From contig NZ_JAIQLH010000114.1 in NCBI RefSeq assembly GCF_020037025.1, positions 1 through 40,716 on the forward strand: a stretch of DNA of 40,716 nucleotides, read 5' to 3'. Position 1 is the first letter of the stretch; the number at the start of each line of letters is the position of its first letter. The DNA comes from Streptomyces huiliensis (lineage in GTDB: Bacteria > Actinomycetota > Actinomycetes > Streptomycetales > Streptomycetaceae). Below the pieces are notes generated by a model. That model had not been told where the DNA came from. It saw nothing but the letters and a program-made list of their open reading frames with translations, and searched no databases. The position numbers and the translations under genes are program-made. This document shows positions 22,176 through 28,962 of the stretch, one piece after another.

Positions 22176-22849
22176 CCGCCGTGCCCGCCCCGCGACACGT
22201 AGGGATGCTCACCGGCCTCCGCGGCGGCCGCCGCCGCGTCCCCGGCCCGGATGGCGTCGACCAGCCGGCCGTGGTCGGTCAGCGTCTGGGGCCGCGGCCC
22301 GGCGCCGACGTCCGCGCGGAGGAACTCCCGGACGACGAAGCCGAGATCGGCGTAGAGCGCGGCGAGCACGTCGTTGTGCGCGGCGGCGACGACGGCGGTG
22401 TGGAACGTCGCGTCGGCCTCGACGAACCGCTCGAGATCCCCCGACCGCCAGGCTTCCGCCCGCCGCTCGAGCAGCAGCTCCAACTGGTCGAGATCCGCCG
22501 GAGTCCGCCGCTCCGCGGCCAGAGCGGCAGCCTTGGTCTCCAGGGCGCTGCGCAGCTCGGCGACGTGCCGGGGCTCGGCCCGGGCGAAGCGCCGGCTCAT
22601 CACCCCGGCCAGCTCGCTGGTGGCGACGACGTAGGTGCCGGAGCCCTGCCGGATCGCGAGCAGCCCGTTGTGCGCGAGGGCGCGCACGGCCTCCCGGACG
22701 GTGTTGCGGGCGACGCCGAGCCGTTCGACGAGCTCCGGTTCGGTGGGGATGCGGGAGCCGACCGGCCACTCGCCGGAGGTGATCTGGGTCCGCAGCTGGG
22801 CGATGACCTGATCGACGAGGGGGGCCTTGTGAGGCGAGGTCAGCGGCAT
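22160..22849 (-). CDS. FadR-type GntR family transcriptional regulator
   Basis: A 229-aa repressor-type regulator. The GntR winged helix spans about 8-75 (LRTQITSGEWPVGSRIPTE, ARNTVREAVRALAHNGLL, QGSGTYV). The C-terminal FCD domain spans about 90-215 and retains metal or ligand-site histidines (TFHTAVVAAAHND, DHGRLVDAI). ATG 22849 follows GGAG. A far longer upstream frame is rejected, as it covers the divergent MFS gene. Only 37 bp separate it from the MFS start, so it almost certainly controls that transporter and itself. The effector is probably the transporter's substrate, identity unknown. Confidence 0.93.
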   Translation of the reverse strand: MPLTSPHKAPLVDQVIAQLRTQITSGEWPVGSRIPTEPELVERLGVARNTVREAVRALAHNGLLAIRQGSGTYVVATSELAGVMSRRFARAEPRHVAELRSALETKAAALAAERRTPADLDQLELLLERRAEAWRSGDLERFVEADATFHTAVVAAAHNDVLAALYADLGFVVREFLRADVGAGPRPQTLTDHGRLVDAIRAGDAAAAAAEAGEHPYVSRGGHGGQPGV

Positions 22850-22866
22850 GGCACTCCATTCATCCC

Positions 22867-22880
22867 ATGATTCTATGATT
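22867..22880. promoter_or_regulatory. Overlapping divergent promoters and ATGATT repeat (GntR/MFS)
   Basis: ATGATT occurs at 22867-22872 and 22875-22880. TATGAT (22874-22879) is a near-ideal -10 ending 7 nt before the MFS ATG 22887, indicating a leaderless message. On the minus strand TAGAAT (22870-22875) can serve as the -10 for the regulator. The two -10 boxes overlap, so one bound repressor could shut both. Confidence 0.55.
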
Positions 22881-22886
22881 GGCTGT

Positions 22887-24245
22887 ATGACGGGTGCACC
22901 GGGCAAGGAGCCCACGACGGCCACAACCTCCGACGGAACGTCCCACCGCATCGTGACAGGGACCGCACGCCGGTCCCCTTCCCCTTGGCCGCGGCGGCTC
23001 CTCGCCCTCGGCCTGGTGCTGGCGGCCGTCAACCTCCGGCCCACCATCACCAGTCTCGGCTCCCTGATGGAGGAGGTTCGCGACGGACTCGGCATGAGCG
23101 GCACCGTCGCCGGACTGCTCACCTCCATCCCCTCCCTCTGCTTCGCCCTCCTCGGCCCCGCCGCCCCTCGGCTGGCCCGCCGCCGGGGCCCGGCGGCCGT
23201 CGTCTGCGCCGGGCTCGTCACCGTCGCCGTCGGCCTGGCGCTGCGTCCGTTCGCGGGCGGGGTCGTGGGGTTCCTGCTGCTCAGCGCGGTGGCGCTGGCC
23301 GGGATCGCGGTGGGCAACGTGCTGATGCCGGTCGTGGTCAAGCGCTGGTTCCCGGACCGCGTCGGCCCGATGACCGGCCTGTACTCGATGGCCCTCACCG
23401 GCGGCGCGGCCGTCACCGCGGCCGGCACGGTGCCGCTGGCGGACGCGATGGGCGGCGGCTGGCGGCCGGGCCTCGCCGTGTGGGCGCTGCTCGCCCTGGC
23501 CGCCGCGCTCGCCTGGGCGGCCATCGCCCGCCGGCCGGGGGAACGGCCGGGAGGCACCGCGCAGGCGGACGAGAGCACCGGACGAGACGACGCCGGACGA
23601 GACGGCAGAGCCGCCACAGACACCACCACCGACACCGCCGCCACCACCACCGCAACCCCGCGCATCACCAGCAGCCCCACCGCCTGGGCCATGGCCGTCT
23701 TCTTCGGTCTCCAGGCCACCGGCGCGTACATCACCATGGGCTGGATGCCCCAGATCTTCCGTGACGCGGGCGTCTCGGCCTCGACCGCCGGGCTGCTGGC
23801 GGCGGTGACGATGCTGATGGGCGTTCCGTTCTCCTTCCTGCTGCCCCGCCTCGCGGCCCGGATGCGGACCCAGGGTCCCCTGGTGGTGGCCCTGGTGGTG
23901 TGCGGTCTGGTGGGGTACGCGGGGCTGTGGCTCGCCCCGGTGGGCGGCTCCTGGGCCTGGGCGGTGCTGCTCGGCATCGCCAACAGCTCCTTCCCGCTGG
24001 CCCTGACGATGATCGGGATGCGCGCGCGGACCGGCGGCGGCGTCGTCCGGCTGTCCGCGTTCGCGCAGAGCGTCGGATACCTGATCTCCATTCCCGGCCC
24101 GCTGCTGGTCGGCCGGCTGTACCAGCAGACGGGCGGCTGGGGCCTGCCGATCGCGCTGCTTGCCGCGCTGATGGTGCCGCAGGCCGTCGCGGGGGTGCTG
24201 GCCGGCCGGAACAGGAGCGTGGAGGACGAGTTCCGGGCCCGCTGA
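22887..24245 (+). CDS. CynX/NimT-type MFS transporter
   Basis: A 452-aa major facilitator with 12 predicted helices. The CynX/NimT-family opening LVLAAVNLRPTITSLGSLM is clear (about residue 41), with GLLTSIPSLCFALLGPAAP and, in the second half, GWMPQIFRDAGVS and GLLAAVTMLMGVPFSF. The central loop between helices 6 and 7 is unusually long and rich in Thr/Asp (TDTTTDTAATTTATP). E. coli relatives export cyanate and 2-nitroimidazole; the substrate here is unknown. ATG 22887 is preferred over a start at 22848, because the promoter lies between them. It is divergent from a GntR regulator and followed by the SGM_5486-type micropeptide gene. Confidence 0.92.
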   Translation: MTGAPGKEPTTATTSDGTSHRIVTGTARRSPSPWPRRLLALGLVLAAVNLRPTITSLGSLMEEVRDGLGMSGTVAGLLTSIPSLCFALLGPAAPRLARRRGPAAVVCAGLVTVAVGLALRPFAGGVVGFLLLSAVALAGIAVGNVLMPVVVKRWFPDRVGPMTGLYSMALTGGAAVTAAGTVPLADAMGGGWRPGLAVWALLALAAALAWAAIARRPGERPGGTAQADESTGRDDAGRDGRAATDTTTDTAATTTATPRITSSPTAWAMAVFFGLQATGAYITMGWMPQIFRDAGVSASTAGLLAAVTMLMGVPFSFLLPRLAARMRTQGPLVVALVVCGLVGYAGLWLAPVGGSWAWAVLLGIANSSFPLALTMIGMRARTGGGVVRLSAFAQSVGYLISIPGPLLVGRLYQQTGGWGLPIALLAALMVPQAVAGVLAGRNRSVEDEFRAR

Positions 24246-24299
24246 GCCGAGCGCCGACCCCGGTGTCCAGCCGGGGGCGGGGGCTGCGACACTGGTCCC

Positions 24300-24416
24300 A
24301 TGCCCGTCCTCGAACCCAACCCCCAGAACGGTCAGAAGAAGCTTCTGACCATCCTCGGCGCGATGCTCGGCATCACCGTCGTCATCGGCATCATCGCCAC
24401 CTTCGCCGCCGGCTGA
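24300..24416 (+). CDS. SGM_5486-type transporter-associated micropeptide (38 aa)
   Basis: A 38-residue frame from ATG 24300 to TGA 24414-24416. It has a polar head (MPVLEPNPQNGQKKLL) followed by one membrane helix (TILGAMLGITVVIGIIATFAAG). It matches the actinobacterial family named SGM_5486 transporter-associated protein, recalled by its VLEPNPQNGQKK signature. It lies 54 bp after the CynX-type MFS gene on the same strand. It likely associates with, or is regulated with, that transporter. No ribosome site is present; a GACACT hexamer 6 nt upstream hints at a leaderless start. Confidence 0.85.
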   Translation: MPVLEPNPQNGQKKLLTILGAMLGITVVIGIIATFAAG

Positions 24417-24581
24417 CGGTCGGTTGGTCGCAGCCCCGGCCCACCCGGCTGCCCACCCGGCCCACCCGCGAACGACGTCCTCGGGGGTGGGGTTAACCCC
24501 CGTCCCCTAGGGGGTGTACCTCCGGGAAGAGTGGGTGGCTTTCCGGATGGGATCTCAGGGGTCCCGCTCCGTAGATTCGTA

Positions 24582-24605
24582 GTGCACCGCGACGCGGCGG
24601 TGCAC
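24582..24605 (+). promoter_or_regulatory. Leader hairpin GTGCACCGC/GCGGTGCAC
   Basis: A perfect 9-bp stem with a 6-nt loop lies between a TAGATT -10-like box (24572-24577) and the ribosome site GGAGGGG of the gene at 24625. It would fold in the 5' leader, or serve as an operator just after the transcription start. Confidence 0.45.
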
Positions 24606-24624
24606 CGGACCCACGGAGGGGATC

Positions 24625-24855
24625 ATGCTCGCCGGCAGGCACACCCGTACCCGAGGCACCACGCGGACCAGCCTTCCGTGGTGGGCCGCGGCCCTGCCCG
24701 CCCTGGCCTTCACCGCGCTCTTCGTCCTGCTGGCCGTTCCCGTCCCGGAGGCGTCCGCGGCCCCGGCGGCGGACGGCGACCGGGTGGCCGGGCCGAGCCC
24801 CGTCGCCCAGGTCGTCCGCGTCGCCCGGGACACCCTGGACCGCTGGATACCCTGA
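24625..24855 (+). CDS. Small exported or membrane protein, unrecognised
   Basis: A 76-aa protein from ATG 24625 after GGAGGGGATC. It has a basic N-terminus (RHTRTRGTTRTS), one hydrophobic segment (about 20-40, AAALPALAFTALFVLLAV) followed by a possible signal-peptidase site in PEASAAPAA, and a short helix VAQVVRVARDTLDRWIP. No family is recognised. It could be a secreted peptide of about 30 residues with an amphipathic end, or a single-pass membrane protein. Neighbouring genes give no clear context. The palindromes GGGGTTAACCCC and CCCCTAGGGG precede its promoter (24490-24515). Confidence 0.68.
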   Translation: MLAGRHTRTRGTTRTSLPWWAAALPALAFTALFVLLAVPVPEASAAPAADGDRVAGPSPVAQVVRVARDTLDRWIP

Positions 24856-24928
24856 AGCGTTACCCCGAGGAGGGCAAGCCTCCCAACACCCCGAGCCTCG
24901 CGGCTGGTTTCATGCGAAGCTGGACGGC

Positions 24929-25447
24929 ATGAGCGCCGACATGACCCGCAGGATCGTCCTCTTCCGCCACGCCAAGGCCGAATGGTCCGACGTCGACGAC
25001 CACGAGCGACCGCTCGCCGACCGCGGGCGCAAGGACGCTCCCGTCGCGGGCCGCTGGCTCGCCGGCTCGGGTGTCGTCCCCGACCTGGCCCTGTGCTCGA
25101 CAGCGGCCCGCACCCGCGAGACCTGGAAGCTCGCCGTCCCCGAGCTTCCCCAGCGCCCCCGGACGGTGTACGAGGAGCGGCTCTACGAGGCCTCGCTCGG
25201 TGAGCTGATCGCCCTGCTCAACGAGGTGTCCGACGAGGTGGGCGACGTGATCGTCGTGGGCCACAACCCGGGCATGCACGCCCTGGCGGACGCCCTGTCG
25301 GGCGAGGCCGAGGGAGACCTGCTGGCCCGGATGAACCGTTCGGGGTACCCCACCTCGGCCATCGCGGTGATCACCTTCACCGGTTCCTGGAAGAGCGTCG
25401 AACACGGGGTCGGCCGGCTGGTCGCCTTCTGGGCGCCGCACGCCTGA
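24929..25447 (+). CDS. SixA-like histidine phosphatase
   Basis: A 172-aa histidine-phosphatase superfamily protein of SixA size. The phospho-acceptor motif is LFRHAKAEW (the RHG equivalent, His14). Downstream CSTAARTRETW supplies the second Arg, and VVGHNPG the second catalytic His. E. coli SixA removes phosphate from phosphohistidine in PTS-type and ArcB pathways; the actinobacterial substrate is not known. ATG 24929 is taken; ATG 24941 in the same frame is possible. It is convergent with serB, with an 11-bp tandem repeat in the spacer. Confidence 0.9.
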   Translation: MSADMTRRIVLFRHAKAEWSDVDDHERPLADRGRKDAPVAGRWLAGSGVVPDLALCSTAARTRETWKLAVPELPQRPRTVYEERLYEASLGELIALLNEVSDEVGDVIVVGHNPGMHALADALSGEAEGDLLARMNRSGYPTSAIAVITFTGSWKSVEHGVGRLVAFWAPHA

Positions 25448-25454
25448 CGAGCAC

Positions 25455-25509
25455 CTGGCAAGCGACTGCCAAGCGACTGGCAAGCAACCGGCAAGCACCT
25501 GGCGCGCGC
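25455..25509. repeat. 11-bp tandem repeat, five units
   Basis: Units CTGGCAAGCGA, CTGCCAAGCGA, CTGGCAAGCAA, CCGGCAAGCAC and a degenerate fifth run head to tail from 25455. The period equals about one helical turn. They fill the spacer between the convergent sixA-like gene and serB. Confidence 0.8.
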
Positions 25510-25540
25510 CGGGGGAGCGGACGGGTGACGCCGCGCGGCG

Positions 25541-26773
25541 TCACTCGTGCGTGTTCGCCGCCTCGACCTCTTCACGGGTGACGCCCAGCAGATACAGCAC
25601 GGTGTCCAGGAACGGCACGTTCACCGCCGTATGGGCCGCCTCGCGCACCACCGGCTTGGCGTTGAACGCCACGCCGAGACCGGCCGCGTTGAGCATGTCG
25701 AGGTCGTTGGCGCCGTCGCCGATCGCCACCGTCTGGGCGAGCGGCACCCCGGCCTCGGCGGCGAACCGGCGCAGCAGCCGCGCCTTGCCCGCCCGGTCGA
25801 CGATCTCGCCGGTGACCCGGCCGGTCAGGCTGCCGTCCACGATCTCCAGGGTGTTGGCCGAGGCGAAGTCGAGCCCCAGCCGCTCCCGCAGGTCGTCCGT
25901 GACCTGGGTGAACCCGCCGGACACCACGCCCACCTGGAAGCCCAGCCGCTTCAGGGTGCGGATCAGCGTCCGGGCGCCCGGCGTGAGCCGGACCTCCGCG
26001 CGCACCTTGTCCACCACCGACTCGGGCAGCCCCTTCAGGAGCGCCACCCGCGCGTGCAACGACTGTTCGAAGTCCAGCTCGCCCCGCATCGCCCGGGCGG
26101 TCACCTCGGCCACCTCGGCCTCGCAGCCCGCGTGGGCCGCGAACAGCTCGATGACCTCGTCCTGGATGAGCGTCGAGTCGACGTCCATCACCACGAGGCG
26201 CTGTGCCCGCCGCTGCAGACCGGCCGCCACGACGGCCACGTCCACCCCGAGCTTCGCGGCCTCTATCGCCAGCGCGGTGCGCAGCTCCTCCGTCCCGGCG
26301 CCCGAGACCGCGAACTCCACCGCCGTCACGGGATACTTGGCGAGGCGGAAGATACGGTCGATGTTGCCGCCGGTGCCGGTGATGCGGGCCGCGATGGCGG
26401 CCGCGGACTCCGCGGTGAGCGGGTGCCCCAGCACCGTGACGTGGGAACGGCCCGTGCCGCGCGGCCTGTTGTCGCCCCGGCCCGAGATGATCTCCGTCTG
26501 GAGATGCATGGACTCGGCCCAGCTGTGCACCGTCGCCCGCAGCGCGCCTTCGGCGGCGGCGCCTCCGGCGGGCGCGGTGACCAGCGCGCACAGGGTGATC
26601 CGGCCCCGGGTGACGACCTGTTCGATGTCCACGACGTCGACCGCGTAGGCGGCGAGCGTGTCGAAGAGGCCGGCGGTGATGCCCGGCCGGTCCTTTCCGA
26701 AGATCTTGACGAGGAGAGTGGGCACGTCGTCACCGGCGGCGGGGGTGACGGGCGGGGGCAACGGTGCGCTCAT
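25541..26773 (-). CDS. serB: Phosphoserine phosphatase SerB
   Basis: A 410-aa enzyme for the last step of serine synthesis. Two ACT-like regulatory modules fill residues 18-185 (LLVKIFGKDRPGITAGLF, then SHVTVLGHPLT). The HAD catalytic domain begins at VMDVDSTLIQDE (nucleophile Asp197, acid/base Asp199). VVSGGFTQV is motif II and GDGANDLDML supplies the metal-binding aspartates. ATG 26773 follows GAGGG closely and a TACGGT -10-like box. Residues 1-17 (APLPPPVTP) are a short unstructured head. It is convergent with the SixA-like gene and 77 bp from the streptophobe gene upstream. Confidence 0.96.
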   Translation of the reverse strand: MSAPLPPPVTPAAGDDVPTLLVKIFGKDRPGITAGLFDTLAAYAVDVVDIEQVVTRGRITLCALVTAPAGGAAAEGALRATVHSWAESMHLQTEIISGRGDNRPRGTGRSHVTVLGHPLTAESAAAIAARITGTGGNIDRIFRLAKYPVTAVEFAVSGAGTEELRTALAIEAAKLGVDVAVVAAGLQRRAQRLVVMDVDSTLIQDEVIELFAAHAGCEAEVAEVTARAMRGELDFEQSLHARVALLKGLPESVVDKVRAEVRLTPGARTLIRTLKRLGFQVGVVSGGFTQVTDDLRERLGLDFASANTLEIVDGSLTGRVTGEIVDRAGKARLLRRFAAEAGVPLAQTVAIGDGANDLDMLNAAGLGVAFNAKPVVREAAHTAVNVPFLDTVLYLLGVTREEVEAANTHE

Positions 26774-26850
26774 GGTCCCTCTACCGTATCCGGTGCGCCG
26801 GAGGCGGTCGCAGGGGGAGGCGGACAGCGGGGTGACTGTTCACCGCGCGG

Positions 26851-28734
26851 CTACCGCCGCGGCGGCCGCCCGTCCGGCCCCGGCCACCCCCGGGGTGCGG
26901 GAGGCGGAGGAGGCGGCGGGGGCGGGGTCCCGTACGGACGGCGGGGACGCTCCGGCGGCGGCCCGGCGGGCCGGGGCGCGCCCCGCGAGCCGGAAGAGGG
27001 CCCGGAAGAGGAGCCGGAAGGACCGGCGGAAGAGCCCGGTACGGGACCGGCCGAGGTGGTCGCCGAGGGGTCGACCCGGGAGCCCGCCCCGGATCCCGGC
27101 GGCGGACCCGGACGGGGTCCGGGCCGCGGGCGCAGATAGGGATTGGTCTCGTCCCGCGCCGGACGGTAGCCGGGCGACGGCCGATGCGGCCCGGGCACGT
27201 CCTCCGCCGCCCCGCCGGCCGGGCTCCCCGACACACCGGGGCGCTCGTGCCCGTACCCCTGCCCCCGCCCTTCCCCGGAACCGCCCCGCCCGTGCCCGTA
27301 AGCGGAACCATCGCCCCCGGAACCGCCCCGCCCACGCCCGCCTCCCGGACGCTCCCCCCGCGCGTACCCCGCCGCCCCCCGCCCCGCGGCCCCCGTGGCG
27401 CAGGCGAGCAGCCCGCCCGCCGTCCCGGCCGCCAGGCCCCACGCCGCGCCCAGCACCGCCGCGAGGAACCCGTTCCCCCGCAGGTCGAGCCCGGCGCCCA
27501 CGGCGTCGACGCCCAGCACCGACAGCCCGGCGTCCACCCGCACCCGCGTCGCCAGCGCCAGCAGCGGCAGCGCCACGGCCGTCACCGCGCCCAGCGCGAG
27601 GCCGCACCCGCCCGCGTACGCAACCGCGCTCCGCGCCCCCCGCGGCGTCCGGACCGTGGTGACGACCCCGGCCAGCAGCAGGGCCACCGCGCAGGCGACC
27701 GCCAGCAGCCACACCCGCCCGTCGTACTCGGCCAGCCGGGCCACCGTGACCGGCCGGTCGGTGCCCGCGGCCAGCAGGTCGTCCAGCGGATCCGGCAGCA
27801 CCTTCGTCAGCGTTCCCTCGGCCCGGCCGTGCCAGGGGACGAAGAGGCCGAGGGGCAGCCCGAGCCACACCCCGTTCGGTGCCCCGAGCAGCGCGCCGCC
27901 GGCCACCCGCCGGGGATGGTCGTCACCGGCCGCCGCGACCAGCGCCGCGGCCCAGCCCGCGGCGACGGCCAGCACGAGGACCGCGCACAGCGCCGACGCC
28001 GCCGGCCGCACGGTCCGGTGCAGGGCGCCGGCGCCGCGCGGCAGCGGAGCCCGGCGCGCGACGAGCACCGCGACCAGCAGCACCGCCGCCACCCAGACCG
28101 CGCCGCCGAGCAGGGAGGGCCCGGTCCGTACCGAGAAGCCGACGTCCGCCTTGGCGCGGGCGAGCCCGGCCAGCCGGTCGGCGAGGCCGCCGCCGATGTC
28201 CCCGATGTCGCCGACGCCGGGAATCTCCAGTTTCGGAAGCTTGGGACCGCTGTCCACCGCGTCGCCGAGCCCGAGTCCTTCCCCCTGGAAGGTGAGGGTG
28301 GAGGAGCCGGCCCAGGCCAGCCCGCCGAGCAGCAGCAGGAACACCGCGGCCACCGCCCCCGCGCGGACGGCGAGTTCGCGGCCGCCGACCACCGGCCCCG
28401 CCGCCCGCAGCGACCGGGCGAACGACCAGCCGAGCACGAGGGCGCCCACCAGGCTCACCCCCAGCGGCGTCAGCTCGATGGCGGTGTGCGCGTCGGCGCC
28501 CCGGATGCCGAACGCCTCCAGCGCCCCCGACGGCGATACGGATCCGCCGACCGCGAGCACGGTCACCGCGGCCGTCATCGGCCCCAGCTCCCCGGCCGCG
28601 TCCGCGCCCAGGAGGTGCAGCCCCAGGGCCGCCACCCCCGCCATGGCCAGGAACGCCCAGCCCACCCCCGCCACCGCGAAGACGATCATGCGGACGCCCG
28701 GCGCCGGACGCCGTTCCCTGGTGATGGTCATCAC
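26851..28734 (-). CDS. Streptophobe family multi-pass membrane protein
   Basis: A 627-aa protein with about 8-10 hydrophobic helices in residues 15-450. Large Gly-rich regions and a periplasmic-side insertion (SSTLTFQGEGLGLGDAVDSGPKL) follow the actinobacterial streptophobe pattern. The C-terminal 170 residues are low-complexity and probably disordered: Gly/Arg/His repeats, a Ser/Gly stretch and a run of nine prolines. GTG 28734 is immediately followed by ATG, giving MMTIT. Biochemical role unknown. It is divergent from the FHA-ABC exporter across 228 bp, and the two may be functionally linked, but this is inference. Confidence 0.86.
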   Translation of the reverse strand: MMTITRERRPAPGVRMIVFAVAGVGWAFLAMAGVAALGLHLLGADAAGELGPMTAAVTVLAVGGSVSPSGALEAFGIRGADAHTAIELTPLGVSLVGALVLGWSFARSLRAAGPVVGGRELAVRAGAVAAVFLLLLGGLAWAGSSTLTFQGEGLGLGDAVDSGPKLPKLEIPGVGDIGDIGGGLADRLAGLARAKADVGFSVRTGPSLLGGAVWVAAVLLVAVLVARRAPLPRGAGALHRTVRPAASALCAVLVLAVAAGWAAALVAAAGDDHPRRVAGGALLGAPNGVWLGLPLGLFVPWHGRAEGTLTKVLPDPLDDLLAAGTDRPVTVARLAEYDGRVWLLAVACAVALLLAGVVTTVRTPRGARSAVAYAGGCGLALGAVTAVALPLLALATRVRVDAGLSVLGVDAVGAGLDLRGNGFLAAVLGAAWGLAAGTAGGLLACATGAAGRGAAGYARGERPGGGRGRGGSGGDGSAYGHGRGGSGEGRGQGYGHERPGVSGSPAGGAAEDVPGPHRPSPGYRPARDETNPYLRPRPGPRPGPPPGSGAGSRVDPSATTSAGPVPGSSAGPSGSSSGPSSGSRGAPRPAGPPPERPRRPYGTPPPPPPPPPAPRGWPGPDGRPPRR

Positions 28735-28768
28735 GGCCCCCCGGTCCGTCCCCGCCCCGGCCCCCGGC

Positions 28769-28791
28769 CCCGGGAGTGAGTGACTCCCGGG
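28769..28791. promoter_or_regulatory. Palindrome CCCGGGAGT-N5-ACTCCCGGG
   Basis: A perfect 9-bp inverted repeat with a 5-nt spacer lies 35-57 bp upstream of the streptophobe start, in the divergent spacer. It is a candidate operator for that gene. Confidence 0.4.
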
Positions 28792-28862
28792 CGGCCGTGG
28801 GTGATTACCACTCTCCGGTGGTGTTTCCGGCCCGTCAACGGCGCCCGGAAAGCGGGGGGCGC

Positions 28863-28889
28863 CAGTCCCCGACTTTCGATCGGGGACTG
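28863..28889. promoter_or_regulatory. Palindrome CAGTCCCCGA-N7-TCGGGGACTG
   Basis: A perfect 10-bp inverted repeat with a 7-nt spacer lies 36 bp upstream of a TAGACT -10-like box (28925-28930) that precedes the FHA-ABC gene. The position matches a regulator site over the -35 region, or a terminator of antisense reads. Confidence 0.4.
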
Positions 28890-28962
28890 TGCCTGAAATA
28901 GTTCCTCCCGATGTTCGCCATCCCTAGACTCCCTGTGCAGGGGGTACATCGGGGGACAAGTA

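Noticed and set aside
22850..24319. Long N-terminal extension of the GntR frame
   Set aside because: It would run through the whole MFS gene on the opposite strand. The family start and promoter place the ATG at 22849.
24507..24520. CTAGGGGGTGT as a second copy of the palindromic element end
   Set aside because: Only 11 bases match and no inverted partner lies nearby, so it is probably chance in GC-rich DNA; noted in case a genome search shows solo ends.
26851..27400. Repetitive Gly/Pro-coding DNA as a CRISPR-like or VNTR array
   Set aside because: The repeats are irregular and explained by the disordered Pro/Gly tail of the streptophobe protein.
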